NCBI GenBank assembly: GCA_965153455.1
Contig: OZ234493.1
Span: 21,442,213 to 21,506,212, forward strand
Length of the DNA: 64,000 nt
From: Sphagnum compactum
Taxonomy: Eukaryota > Bryophyta > Sphagnopsida > Sphagnales
Reading direction: 5' to 3'
Shown: piece by piece, positions 1 to 11,699 of the stretch
Layout: every line of letters starts with the position of its first letter
Numbering within the stretch: the first letter of the stretch is position 1
Notes under the pieces: generated by a model
What the model saw: the letters and a program-made list of their open reading frames with translations, nothing else
Database searches by the model: none
Told to the model about the DNA's origin: nothing
Position numbers and translations under genes: made by a program

Positions 1-3000
1 TGATCCGGAGTGAACTAATCCAATTGAATGCTTAATTGTTGTCTGATTAGAATTATGAAGAACATCATGAAGTAGTAAATCATGATTGTAAGTTATGTGT
101 ACTCATGTGGGTAATAGTTAAATTCTGAAAAACTTTGGATCATTTATTTGTTGCGGTTGCACCATTTTTTTGGTTACACAACAAGATGTGGTGCCACTCA
201 TGGCATTTTTGTTCATAACAAGCCTTTCTTTTTTGAAGTTGTGGTGTTTATGGACTTGTCATTGCCTTTGCCATTCACATTTGTGCAACATCATTGACAA
301 ATCTGTTGCATATTGAAACATTTTGTTAAACATGTTTTGAAGAAACTAAGAAGGTTTGTAAGTAAGTTAAATATGCAAGACATGGTAGCATAGATGGTAG
401 CAAGCCTTTAACTAAAAAGTTTTTTTAGTGCAAATGGTTGTAGCACATGAAATATTTTCATATTTTGACAAAGTCTACTTGGACCGATAGCTATTCTATA
501 CGTTGTTTTAACCATACTAGCACCTTGAAAAGCCATGGAGACTAGTTTGTTGTTGACTAACCTTAGATTGTGGGTGCTTGCAAGATCAAACGAATGATTT
601 CTCCACTTGGGTAGGTTTCAAATGACCATTTATGGGGGAGAAATGAAGGGCATCTAAATTTTCTCCAAGATAAAAGTTTTTTTTGGTAGTTTTTCATTCC
701 TATGAGAGGAATGTTCATGGTTGTGGCCTTTAGTGTTTGGTTCCTAAATTTCCAAAAACTTTTGTTGCATTGGAAATTGGGTGTAAGGATTCATGGGTTC
801 ACTAAAGTAATATTAGGGTAGAAACGAATGATGGAGATGATGAAGATTCATAAGGGATTTTAAAAGTTGGAAATTGGGTGTAAGGATTCAAGGGTTCACT
901 GAAATAATATTAGGGTAAAAACAAATGATGGAGCTACTAAAAGGATTTGAAATGATGTTATATTTTAGAATGAAATAACTAGGGCATAGAAACGTGTTAT
1001 GTTTCGTTTTCCCTAGTTTGTCATTCCTTATCCTTGTATTAACTAGTATGATCTAAGAATAGATCTTCCAATCAAAAATGCTAAAATATCCCTTGGACTA
1101 TTGGTAAGATATTTCCTTACAAATTTGAATACTTTTCATTTCCTTGATAGTGTGGAACCTCCTTAGCACATCATGGTCCAATAATCATCTCTAATGAACA
1201 ATTCAGGATTTCAAGGTATGTTGTGTTTTGTCACTAAGTTGAAACATTATCTTGTTTGAAGACATTAATAAAAATTCCTATACCACAAATCCAACCAGCA
1301 TGTGTTGGTTTTACCCCTACACATGGATCTATGCAGTTGTAGGAGTGATTTTGTTGGTCCCCAAGTCAATTGCAATAACTTGTCCAAAATAATCAATGTA
1401 TATATAATATTGACCTAATATTAATGAAAATTTCACAAGATTCAATGTGGAGATAGTTGAATACAAAAACATCAATTTCATTTTATAGGATGTAGGATTT
1501 CAGAACAAGGTGCTTACACCATTCATTAATTTTTCTAACATCTCTCACTCATCTATAGTAGTTTTTTTGTCATGGATTTGAGTAGTGTTCAATGGTGAGG
1601 TAGCATTGAACATGAGTATTTGTAATTTTGTAATTGTGGATAACCATGCAAATCTCAGTTAATACAGGAGGCTATCACTTGTCTAAGTGTATGAGTTTTT
1701 AAAGGTGTAGATATTTTGATGGAAAGGGTATTGTCTCTTAGCTTAGCATTCATAACCAAAACACCTTGCTTATATGATGAAATTGTGTGATGTTATCCTC
1801 CTTGTATTTGCCAACAAGCAAGATTTATCAAATGTTATGAATGATGCAAAGATCATTCATAAGTTTGGGTTGGATTCACTATGTTAAACCCACTTGTAAA
1901 TTTCCTTCTATAAATTTTCTTAACACTAATCTATCCTTATGGTGTTGCTTGATGTTTATGGTGCTCAAAAATTTCCTAAGGTTGTCAAGTAGGTCCAAAA
2001 CTATGGTTGTGCATAGCTTCTTGAAGTTTATTCCTAAGGCCACAACACAATGTGAGAACTAATTACATCCAATGAACCACACTGCCAAAGGTGCTTATTT
2101 GAGAAATCTTATTTCACACAAACAAATTGGTGGGGATTCAACTTGTATATCCAAAGTTCATGTGCCACCTTAAGCAAAGGTTTGTATGAAGGCCTTGATT
2201 GGCTCTTGAGCAACATTACAAGCAAAGTAAACTCTAAGATTTCCTAGTTATTCCATTGTGTGCATTATAATGTGTATGTTACTTGTGTTGGAAGCTGAAT
2301 CATTTTAAATTTGAAACTTGCCTAGCTTCTAATGTTGGTTAGGTGTGAGTGGATGCCTTGTAATGCAACTAAATTCAGCCACAAAATGTTTTAATGCACA
2401 TGATCAATTTGGATTTGAGTACTACATGAGGGCTTATTGTTTCAAGTGATCCCAAACTTAATCAAGTCCACAATATTTTTAATTTGGTTGTCCATGTTGT
2501 TTATATTAATAACAAAAAATGTGGTAATGCAATCGATGAGGACTTCAACCCCAATATGGAGGTGAGGGTTCAAGTCCTTGCTCTTGTAACTTATGATACC
2601 TAGGCTACCTAGGCTAAGAGGCCGAGGTTTGTTTTTAACCTAAGCAACCTAACCCATGTTAAGTAGCCTATGTTAACTAAGCTAACTTGATTTTTGGTTA
2701 GGCTAGTTACCTAGGCTACTTAAGTTAGACTATGTTGATTTTTGGTCATGTGCAATGATTCATAATTGAACGTGTGTTAGAGTTTTTTGACACATGTCTC
2801 CATTTATCAAGGCGTTTTGTGTAACACTTAGTTGAATGACTAGGTCGACATGGCATGCACTTTACATGTCAAACCAAGGTCAATGATGACATGGAATTCA
2901 ATATTACAACAAATTGAAAAAAAAGTTGATAAGACAATTGTTCTTTGCAATTATATGTCCTTTGCAACTAAAGGGGTGAAATGATGTGGGTTTAACAACT

Positions 3001-3864
3001 TAATAATCACTAGTAACAAATGTTCTTTCTAACTAATACATAATCATAAAGGGAAATTGCAAATCTCAAAATGTGTTCTTATAAAAGGAATCCAAACTAC
3101 CTACAAATGTTTGCTTGAACACTTGAAAAATTCACACATGAACAAAAACACTTTGGAATTGAATAAAAGTAAGATCACAAGGGCAAAATACCAAAATTGA
3201 AATGTTGGAATTCATTGACATGTTGGTATTAAACTTCTCCATTAATTTTTGCACATGTGAAGATCACATTGCTACTATTGGTTATTTTCCCACACACACA
3301 TTCCACCTCTTAATCTTTGAATTGAATTATTGCACCAAACTTAAACATGACAATGAATGTGTTATTTCTTCTTTAAGCCCATGAACAAATCACAATTTAT
3401 GTTTCTTGAAATTACATCTAAGTAGTGGGACAAAGGTTTTGCGTGATGTTGTTCATCTTATAAAGTCTTGACTCCACACCACTAAGAAATTGTCCCTTTG
3501 TGAGATAGACACACCTGCCTTTGACAAATGTTCATTTTAATATTTAGTGCTTGTTGGAAAGTGCTATGAGATATCAACATGAGAAATATGGCTTGATGTC
3601 TTGGATGTATCTTTTGCAAAAGGTCATTATGTGGTGGTGGTGCTCAAAATGCTAGTAAGAGGTAGATCGTGTTCAATTCCCATAATGAAGTTATGAATCT
3701 CCATGTCGAAACTAAAGTGGAATGATGTGGTGGCAACATGAACTCATGTTGTTGGAACAACACCATCATACACCTTAGTGTTTTCACATTTTGCATACAT
3801 GTCAACCCAACTAAAAAGAAGATGATGCAAAAACTTGGGGGCTATCATATATCTTAATAACACA
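1..3864. other. AT-rich intergenic DNA without a supportable gene
   Basis: No open frame here resembles a known protein; the longest (near 1841-2062) is only 73 codons. The stretch holds a short tandem duplication (770-836 and 867-933) and a patch at about 2595-2750 where words built on CTAGGCTA and TTAGGCTA recur on both strands. The composition resembles the other intergenic spaces of this window and is probably old transposon sequence. Confidence 0.6.
770..933. repeat. Short tandem duplication, period 97 bp
   Basis: The block 770-836 recurs at 867-933 with a constant offset of 97 bases, no gaps and only a few substitutions. Both copies begin with TTGGAAATTGGGTGTAAGG and end with ATGATGGAG. 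It is a local duplication with no sign of coding. Confidence 0.8.
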
Positions 3865-3903
3865 CTAGTTTGAACCCCGTGCCTAATGCACAGGTGTGTT
3901 ATT
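3856..3903 (-). mobile_element. Helitron-like 3' terminus with hairpin
   Basis: Read on the minus strand, this segment has the layout of a Helitron 3' end: a perfect 7 bp hairpin (arms 3888-3894 and 3876-3882, loop 3883-3887), about ten bases of spacer, then CTAG at 3868-3865, followed by a T in the flank. The element body would extend to the right into the T-rich block after 3904. A further perfect 10 bp inverted repeat (3856-3865 and 3894-3903, AATAACACAC and its complement) encloses the hairpin. I could not find the matching 5' TC terminus, so the length is unknown. Confidence 0.55.
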
Positions 3904-4700
3904 TCAACAATGTTTGGTTCATGTTTTAGTTTTTTTTTTAAACTTTTATCTTTTTGATTTTTATGTGTTTCTTGTTTTTATTATTATTTTGTATAATAAA
4001 AATAAAGTGTTTCTTTTTCACTTTTGTATTTTGTTTATTTGGATGCAAGTTTGAAGTTTGGAGAAAGAAGACACACCTCATTCTTTTTCAAGTAGGGTTT
4101 TTATTCATTATTATAAGTTTTATTTTTTCTTATTTTCTACTCTTTATTTGGTTTCTTTTTTTTTGTAATTTTTTTTCTTTTAAATTGATTTTACTGTATT
4201 TCCCTTTCCTTGTTTCATTTGTTTCCATTCCTATTTTATAGTTTTTGTGTTTTACTTTTTTGTTTATGTTTGTTTCATGTTTTAATTTTTTCTATTCTTA
4301 TTTTGTCTATCTTCATTTTTTTTCTATTTTTATGCATTTATTTATTTATTTAGTTTCTATTTTCTTTTCCAAAAAAATTCTAGTTTTTCTAATATGTTTT
4401 ATAATAAAATAATTTAAAAAAACTTTTAAATTTTTGTTTGATTAGATGTAGGTTTGAAGTTTGGAAAAAGAAGACAAACTTCATTTTTTTTTCAAGTATG
4501 GTTTTTTTTCTCTTTCTTTTGCTCTCTGTTTTGTTTCTTATTTTTTGTCATCTATTTTTTAATTTTCTTTTAAGATTATTTTATTGTATTTCCCTTTTTT
4601 GTTTCATGTTTAAGTGTTTACAAAAAGTTTTTAATTGTTAAAGTGTTTTTCTGTTTTTTTTTTCTAGTTTTTTCCCTTTTAAAAATATATATTTGTTCTG
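3904..4700. repeat. T-rich block with an internal ~400 bp duplication
   Basis: This is a strongly T-rich plus strand. The segment near 4040-4110 (containing TTTGAAGTTTGGAGAAAGAAG) recurs, diverged, near 4440-4510. Short frames here, such as 3954-4241, encode only Phe/Leu/Ile-rich strings expected from poly-T and are not genes. This block is probably the body of the Helitron-like element whose end lies at 3865. Confidence 0.5.
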
Positions 4701-5950
4701 TTTGGATGGATGACGGGATGGATGACGGACAGATGGATGGAAAGTTTCATTTCATCCCGACGTCTGGATGGAAAACTTCATTTCATCCTGAAGCTTCACG
4801 ACCACGACATCCTTTACTATAAGTTTGGAAAGTTGGATCGATGCATTACAAAATTGACCAAAATGCAACTAGTATTTATTTTGACCTTTGGTCCAAAAAT
4901 CCATGACCATATGATCCATGCAAACTTTCACAACAAATTCATACTTGTTGAATTCATTTCCCACAAAATAACCCCAATTGTTTCAAAACAACTTTTTATT
5001 CCATGGCTTTTTAAAAGCCACATTCTCAAAATGAAGGATGAAAACCATTAGAAATATGGCTTTAAAATAAAAATTACAAGGGAAAAGCTTGCTAAGAGCA
5101 TAACAATAATCTTAGTGATAATTTTTCAAACCCTAGAAGCAAAATGAGAATTATAAACAAATCAAATTTCTTGCTACCAATGTTAAATAAGAAAAAGACC
5201 ACATCAAGAAAGAAAAAACTTCGCATTTTTACAATCTTGCTCTATGGTATATTCGTTACTAATGACCTTAAACTTTGTTACTTGGAAAACTTTTGTGAAG
5301 TTTGAGATTTAGTGTCCCTCATTTGCAATCTAAACCTAGTTGAAAACACCCAACATTTGTAAGAAATTCATACATTTAATACTTGCTTGAACAAGATGGA
5401 TAACATGAACTTTGAAACTTTAAACATGGGTACTATTATCTATAATTCAAAACCATTTTGTATGGATGAATAATTTGGTAACATCTTCGATTATTGTTGT
5501 AATCTAGTCTAGAATCTCAAGGTCTTAATACTATAATGGGTATAACCTAGAATCTTAAACCAATCTACTAAATGTCGAAATTGAACAACTAGCAACACCA
5601 AACTCCATACCTTGAGGTGCTCTTTGCAACCTTGCAACGATTCAAAATGCGACAAGAACTAAGGTATTGGGCAATGTTTATCCTAGCAAGAAAACATGCA
5701 CATACCTAACAACCTACTATTACTTAGTGTTACAATTAAATAAATATGAAAAAATATATTCATTGACAATCATCTCTCATCTTCACATTGGTTAAGGAGT
5801 CAGCCAAAATTTTATCCTCAAATCTTCAACATATGCATAGTCTCTTCCCTACGGGAAGAGGCAACAAAAAAGCCTTTGGGTGCACCCACTCCCTAATTGT
5901 TAGAATAGACAAGACTTCGAGTTGACGAAGAAAACAAAACAAAACAAGGC
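4701..5950. other. Intergenic DNA with a small GGATGGA/TTTCATCC repeat patch
   Basis: Around 4705-4795 the words GGATGGA and TTTCATTTCATCC alternate as direct and inverted copies, so the patch can fold on itself. The remainder up to 5950 is AT-rich and I see no gene in it. Confidence 0.5.
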
Positions 5951-6095
5951 ATCACAAACACGCTGGCCCTGCCAATAGATAAGATGTTGTACATCTATCT
6001 AGTGTGTCCACACTCCGAACCGGTTCCCCTACTGTGAAATCAGTTCTAATAAGGTAAAACTTCCAAAAGTTGGATCCAATGCGATAGTCCCTGTC

Positions 6096-6320
6096 CCTGT
6101 GATGAAAGGAGTTCTCAGATTTCGTATATACAGGGATGTGTCTCAAGGGTGGCAAAAGTCGCATCGCACGAGATTGCGAAGGGGTGCGTGCTTCCCACGA
6201 CGATGGGAAAGCGGCATCTCTACCCATCCGGCTTGTCCGCAAGGTGGAAAATTGAGCATCTCCTCTCTTTTTCCTGGAACACCTCCTCCTCCTCCTCCTC
6301 CTCCTTTTTTCTAAGTCTGC
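6096..6320 (+). promoter_or_regulatory. Probable promoter and 5' leader of the 6-8.7 kb gene
   Basis: Base composition changes abruptly here: CG dinucleotides appear and GC content rises compared with the AT-rich DNA to the left. A TATA-like CGTATATACA lies at about 6120-6129. It is followed by a leader rich in pyrimidines, including a (CTC)n run at 6282-6306. Such GC-richer patches also mark the 5' ends of the other genes in the window. Frames on both strands stay open across it (for example 5952-6365 minus), but they contain poly-Arg or poly-Ser from the triplet run and resemble no known protein, so I read it as leader rather than coding. Confidence 0.4.
6282..6306 (+). repeat. (CTC)n microsatellite
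   Basis: About eight CTC triplets lie in the putative 5' leader and are followed by a T run. Confidence 0.9.
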
Positions 6321-6930
6321 TTTCCGCCCTGAATCGAGGGTTCCCGATTGGAACCGGATATGCATACGCGCCTTGTTGTGTCACAATCGTTGATTGTCGA
6401 TTCGTTTCTGTCTGTTGCTTAGAATTAGTCTGTTGTATAATGCAGCTGTTTAGGTGCATTCACCCAAGTGTACATCTGCATCAATTGTCCCGATAAGGCT
6501 GCCAGACATTTTAGCATTTTAGCTAAGGCCTTTGCCATCTGCTGAGAGGATATTAGAGTCGAGATTTCTGTGATTTGAAATCAAATGGGATGTTTGGGTC
6601 TGTTTTGTAACATTGAACCCTGAAACTTTGTCCGAGAGGATCGCCGGGTTCTCCACTGCAGGGTCCAACGAGAGGAGCACCTGAAGCAGATTGGAGCTTG
6701 AATCTTCATATTATGTACGATTTCCCAACTTGAATTGATCAATCATGCAAAAAATTCTCTATGCAGGAGAATATTGTGTTTTGTTTTGTTACGTTGTTAG
6801 TTCAATGATTTCACTCTGTGCAGAATGATACAACTGTGGACTCTCCTTGATCTGCAACAGCAAGTTGTCTTGTGGCTAATTTCTGTAAACTACACTAGAG
6901 TAGGATTACTGTCAGCTTGCTTGATTGTGA

Positions 6931-7600
6931 CCAAAATTTGGTACAGTGAAGCTTGACATGATGTTTGGTCATGTATTTTCAGGCTCTTGAAAGGGTGAAA
7001 TGTCAAACTGTCCATACAAACCTCAACTTGTAAGTTAAACACTCATGAAATGGAAATTCTTCTCTCAGGATTTTTGTGTTGCGTACTATGTTGTATGCTA
7101 AGTGGTGTGTTTTCATTCTGCTTTCCTCAGGGTGCAATCTGTGCATGTGTTCTCTTCTTGTTCTGCAACCCAAAGTGCTGAGCAATCTGGGAAAACTGCA
7201 CTTTAATTGGAAGACAATGCTCTCCATTGGAATCAGAATTTGGTTCAGCAATGCTTAACTTAAGGTTGGTTATGGATTTCAGCCTCCCCAGGAGGAGTTA
7301 GACTGCTGCCCAGATAAGCCATGTAAAGTAAGTGAAACAATCATGAAATGTTTCAGTTATCATGAATTGTTATAAAATGTGCAATTGTATGGCAAAGTGT
7401 GTTTGAGCATGTCTTTCTCTTCTTGATCTCAATACATTTTCGCAGGGAGGGTGAGTTCTGTAGACCCAGGGAAAAAATACACAAATATGCATCAGTATCA
7501 AAATTTTGTTTCATGATGCTTGACATGAGGTTGGTTATGGATTCCAGGCTCTTGCTCAGGAGCCAATTTGCCCGGACAAAAATCAATGTTGCGTAAGTAG
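6931..7600 (+). repeat. Three tandem units, each with an acceptor, a 45-47 bp segment and a donor
   Basis: Anchors beginning with (A)AATTTGGT, followed by a variant of GCTTGACATGAGGTTGGTTATGGATTCCAG, occur near 6934, 7236 and 7498. Each is followed by a short segment bounded by AG and GTAAGT: 6983-7029 (47 bp), 7283-7327 (45 bp) and 7548-7592 (45 bp). The stretches between segments also align (for example TCATGAAATG just after the first two donors). The structure is a triplicated intron-exon-intron module. The first and third segments both start GCTCTTG. Joining the first to the third keeps a frame open; joining the first to the second reaches a TAG. This suggests mutually exclusive, alternative or partly decayed micro-exons. 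Confidence 0.6.
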
Positions 7601-8692
7601 TTCTCCTTCTACTAGTGTTCAGATAGTGATGGCTGAAAATTGCATAACTCATATCCCCTCTTATAGCAAGGTCCATGCCATCACTCCATTTGGCTGCCCT
7701 CCATTCTTCACAATGTTTTATTGAAAAATGTACAGCATTAAAGCTTTTCACATTGGTGGCCAGTTTATTGAGATTTCAGGTCCCTGTGGAATGAAAAAGA
7801 GATTTGCAAAAGGGACAAAGGCATCTTTTGCAGTTGAGAGGTTCAATTGCCTGCTCAAAGATCCAAATATGCCAGTAGTGTGCATTGCAGCTGTAAAAGA
7901 GGGGGAGGAATCCATTGAATTTGGGAATGATGTAGAGCTCATTCTGTATGATAATGCCTGGACTCTGCAAATTGTGCAAGAAGGTGTGTTTCCCTTCTGA
8001 TTTTTGGGCTGAGTATAAGGGTTTCCAATGTACAGTTATCTCTTGTGGCTTGATGAACCAAAATTTTGCCACTTTATCAACCCTAAGCAATTGCACAGCA
8101 CTGTACTTAGTCAATGCAATATAGGTGAGCCTTGACAAGGGAGAGATTAACAGGTTTCCATATGTCATCATCCTTTGAGTCACTGGATGCTTTTGTACAC
8201 CTTTTGTAGCACCTAAAGGAGGACACACAACACACATACGTCGCTGAGCTGGTGACATATCATGAGGAGATTTTGAACTTTTTAACAGGTGTGTCTATGT
8301 CTTCAAGTACTGCTACTGAACACAGGAGTCAGAGCTTTAGATTCTGCCCTCATCATGAACTTATCTTGAACACTGTTGTCATGGTTGAAACTGTCTTCTT
8401 ACATCACAAAGTGTTAGAAGCAATTGATTCTTTCAAAGCCTTTCTGAAGTCTCACCATGAAAGATTTTGCTTCAACATTTTTTCGACCAATTGCCACAAG
8501 AAAAACCTAAAACCTAGAATTTGTTTTCGGCTTCTATGTTGTTCAGCTCAAGTTGGACTCTTTGTGTTTCATGTTCTGATATTTTGGTTGTAGGTTGTTC
8601 CAATTGAAGAATCTGCTAGGAACCTCAAAACTGTGATGAGGGATTTTGTTTTTCCTCCAAATCAGCCTATTTCTGGAGCCATGAGTAGATAA
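7548..8692 (+). CDS. 3' half of an unrecognised conserved plant protein gene
   Basis: I do not recognise this protein. Four segments read as exons: 7548-7592 (micro-exon, tentative), 7736-7985, 8210-8290 and 8594-8692, ending in TAA at 8690-8692. The last three give about 142 codons without a stop. The protein has ordinary soluble composition, including GPCGMKKRFAKG, ERFNCLLKDP, VELILYDNAWTLQIV, YVAELVTYHEEIL and a C-terminal VMRDFVFPPNQP. Frame is kept if the second and third exons end at GGT before GTGT; the alternative donors two bases earlier would break it. The segment 7548-7592 joins in frame through a split codon. The start codon and N-terminus are not resolved: candidate segments lie at 6640-6710 and 6825-6890, and the leader probably starts near 6130. 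No signal peptide or membrane segment is visible in the part that can be read. Confidence 0.55.
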
Positions 8693-10449
8693 CTTGCAGA
8701 TTATGTACAGATTATGTACACTGCTTGAATAACTCACTGAGATAAATCCTGATCCCCAAATTCCAAGTAGGTTTTTTCCAGCTCCAAAATCAAATTAATT
8801 TTTGCTGCAGAAATTTTATTGATAACAAGCTTTGAACCAGCATGCTTTGTTTTAGTAGCTCCAAGGTTCTTTGGTATCTTATGTGCTTCTAAAGATACCT
8901 ATTGCCTTATGGTTCTGGCACATGAAACAGAGTAACATATGGAAGTGGAAGCAGAATACAATCGAGTCCAAGAGGTTGAAGATAGGGATCCCATGCAACA
9001 TGTCGGCACAAGTTAGCATTTGGGCTGTACTCTACCCTGTTTCCCATCAGGAACAGATGTCAGATCCCCTATCATAGGGCTAACAACCAACTTGAGCCAA
9101 TCTGTTGTGGCCATCACCTTCAATCTGTATGAAATGACCAAAATGAAATCTTTTCAAGTTCATGGGAAAGCTGAAGCATCTGGTGTAAAAGAGATGTGAG
9201 GTTAAGAATCATGACAATGCACTGGTTTTAAGGATTTCTGCCAAAGTATTACCAAGGGATTTGTGCTGGTCATAAGTCACATATTAGTCATCCAAGTGCA
9301 GGAAGGTTGTTTGTGGCAGAACTGTGAAGAGTTATATCCAGGAGGAAGTTACCTGAGGGAGGCTAGCAGGAATGCACATCTGTAAAGTAGGTAAACAAAC
9401 TTCGTATTCATCTTCATATTTGCATCTCCTTGGGGATTACATGTTATCAGAGGCCATTATCCTCAAAAGAGAGTAAGTCAATTTATTTCCAAATTGCATG
9501 ATTTTACTTGTCCAAGCATACACCATTATACCAGATCCAGCTTAAGTTTCAAGACAGCCTGGAAGAATTGAGTTAGGATTCAACTGTCTAAGGTCTCATC
9601 TAAGATCTCATCAACAATTTAGGGTTTTGACTGTGGTCTTGATGGCCTGATTGTGTCACCAGCAATGCCTCGACAATCCATTGTTGGCCCATTGTGGCCA
9701 ACAGCTCATCAACAGTGACTTGAATTAATCCCATACCATCTGTAACTCCACTTGATGTAAATATAGAAACCAGTCTAATGTTGCTGCCATAAGATTATCC
9801 TGATGTGATTCACTGGTGGTCATATCATAGTGCAGGTTTTGTGTGTCAAAGATGCTTCACCAAAGTTACAAAACCCACCTTCAGGTCTCCTAGTTACCAG
9901 CATCCATGGGAAGTGGGCACTTCTCTGTTATCATTTCCAAAAGCACAACAGGAAATTGGTCGTCAGGTTCCACACTTTTTTAACACATGTCCAGAAACTC
10001 AGGTTTTCCAGGTCTTCTCTGAATCTGTGAACAAAAGCTGGAAACAAAAACTTATGATCCCCTTCCAAAGAATTCAATCGATTGACAAAAGGTCTAACCT
10101 GATCATCAGAAGCCTGAAACAGATGTGAGCTGTTGAAGAAAAACTGCCATGGAACATAGTCTGCACTTGATGAGCCTTGCTGTCTGTGCTATCTTGTCTG
10201 TTGTTTTTGGTTTCAAATTTGATGGTCTCAGGGGGTTTTAGTTTTGCAAATCCATCCTGTTGATGATGGTGATCTCACAGGGTTTTGGTTTTGCAAACCA
10301 TCTACATCCGGTACAACCAATTATTCTGCAAGACGAACTATAGGATCCCAGTTCTCCTACTCTCATGATTACACTAAAATGATGGCAGGTTGAATGGTGC
10401 TTGATTGTCATCCAGTTTGCATCTCTCTTCAAAGTGTGAGGAGAAATTG
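8693..10449. other. Intergenic space between two convergent genes
   Basis: The 3' ends of the plus-strand gene ending at 8692 and the minus-strand F-box gene ending at 10450 face each other across this stretch. It is more complex in sequence than the AT-rich deserts, as transcribed UTR would be, but no frame resembles a protein. The phrase GGTTTTAGTTTTGCAAA near 10235 is echoed near 10280, a small imperfect duplication close to the 3' end of the F-box gene. Confidence 0.45.
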
Positions 10450-11613
10450 TCAGATCTCCACTACACATGAGGTTTGAATCACTCCCTGGAACTTCTTGTG
10501 TGGTCTCAAAAACTCCCACTTCCCTCTAAAGCTCGCTACACTAGCATGCTCATCAGCTTGTTGACGGTCCTCGTGTCTTAAGTCTAATGTGTAGACCAAA
10601 GATGTGAAAGAGCTGTCGTCACCGTTTCGGGGTCCTGTTACGAAGAGCTTGTCTGCACCTACCTGTGTGACACACACGGGGTCTGCAATGCTGTCCTCTC
10701 CTTCAGGCAGAACGTCCACATATTGCCACTCGTCCTTCTCCGCAGAGTACCAAACGAGCTCCCTCTGATGGAAGCCGAAGAGAGGCAGTTGAGCATGGCT
10801 GTGAACGTCTGTGCGCGGTTTTATCACATCGCAGCTTGACCTGGACAGAAGTGTCAAGCCGATCCAGGTCCGTGTCCATGCATTTAATGCAGGTTTGAAA
10901 ACTTCCGATGATTGCATAAACTGACCTTGTGATGAGGTCTCGTATCCACTGATGATGCAGAGCTCGCCATCGAGTACCGCAGCTGAGCATTCGTCTCTGC
11001 TATCGTTCATTTTCGGGAGAGCTTGCCAGCGGTCTAGCACGGTGCTGTAGACCTCGGCGGTTGACAAGGCGATTTTGGCGTTGTTGTGGCCTCCAGCGAC
11101 AAAGACGTCGCTCCCGAGGGCTTGACAAGCGAAGGAGGATCGAGTGCTGGGCATATCGGCACCCCGGCGCCACTTTCTGGCTAAGAAATCAAAGATGTAG
11201 ACTGTTCGAAGCGTCTCCCATGTTCGAGGGTGCCAGCCTCCCAGGACCAGGAGACCCCTGCTCACAGCAGCCAAGCGGCAGAAAAGAGGAAGACCATATT
11301 GCGCGAACTCGGGGATAGGTGGTAGCCATTCCCAAAGCTGCTCCGACTCCTCGTTCATCATGCTCACTCCAAATACAGGATGTGGCGAGGAGTCGACTGT
11401 AGGAAGGGCTTGCAACATGCAAACGCAATGTTTTGTCAACCGTTGTTGCTTCCTGCGTTCGTAAAATTCTCTGCTAGTAACTAAATCTCTCCACTTGCGC
11501 GACACACCATAAAGTTGTGCTTGGGTTTGTACAGAAACACGAGTTAAACACCGGTACGCAACCTCGTCAGGCAAATCTCGGATAAACCCTTGATCTTCTT
11601 CCTCTTGCTCCAT
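10450..11613 (-). CDS. F-box/kelch-repeat protein, single exon
   Basis: This 387-residue protein has an F-box at about residues 11-51 (LPDEVAYRCLTRV, then the typical VSRKWRDLV near 37-45) followed by kelch repeats at about 112-158, 160-208 and 208-256. Each kelch repeat shows hydrophobic strands such as LLVLGG, VFVAGG and LCIISG, followed by YxF or VY and a W. A less regular blade or cap runs to 387. Family knowledge: F-box proteins dock on SKP1 in an SCF ubiquitin ligase, and the kelch propeller binds the substrate. Size and layout match the intronless plant KFB group, some of whose members target phenylpropanoid enzymes or cytokinin-response regulators. The substrate here cannot be told. 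The ATG at 11613 is the first in frame and lies about 75 bases downstream of a TATA box. The CG-rich codon use contrasts with the AT-rich surroundings but suits an intronless gene. Confidence 0.92.
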   Translation of the reverse strand: MEQEEEDQGFIRDLPDEVAYRCLTRVSVQTQAQLYGVSRKWRDLVTSREFYERRKQQRLTKHCVCMLQALPTVDSSPHPVFGVSMMNEESEQLWEWLPPIPEFAQYGLPLFCRLAAVSRGLLVLGGWHPRTWETLRTVYIFDFLARKWRRGADMPSTRSSFACQALGSDVFVAGGHNNAKIALSTAEVYSTVLDRWQALPKMNDSRDECSAAVLDGELCIISGYETSSQGQFMQSSEVFKPALNAWTRTWIGLTLLSRSSCDVIKPRTDVHSHAQLPLFGFHQRELVWYSAEKDEWQYVDVLPEGEDSIADPVCVTQVGADKLFVTGPRNGDDSSFTSLVYTLDLRHEDRQQADEHASVASFRGKWEFLRPHKKFQGVIQTSCVVEI

Positions 11614-11686
11614 GAGAAAAATTCGAGAGATCTCTCTTCACGACACCAAATGAGGATGTGATTGTCGAGAGCAGCCCTCGTGATAG

Positions 11687-11694
11687 CTTATATA
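11687..11694 (-). promoter_or_regulatory. TATA box of the F-box/kelch gene
   Basis: The minus strand reads TATATAAG here, about 75 bases before the start codon at 11613. A transcription start about 30 bases downstream would leave a leader of roughly 40 bases. It lies in the GC-richer patch that runs from the gene to about 12400. Confidence 0.6.
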
Positions 11695-11699
11695 TCTAC

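Noticed and set aside
3954-4641. Phe/Leu-rich frames that look like membrane proteins
   Set aside because: They are translations of poly-T-rich DNA; the hydrophobicity is a composition artefact.
5952-6365. 137-codon minus-strand frame with poly-Arg
   Set aside because: The poly-Arg comes from the CTC microsatellite. The GC-rich promoter patch is open in several frames and none resembles a protein.
7776-8258. 160-codon minus-strand frame
   Set aside because: It is antisense to two exons of the plus-strand gene and runs through its intron. The plus strand gives the coherent protein.
10703-11428. Additional frames overlapping the F-box/kelch gene
   Set aside because: They are shadow frames in the CG-rich coding sequence; only the 387-residue frame carries F-box and kelch motifs.
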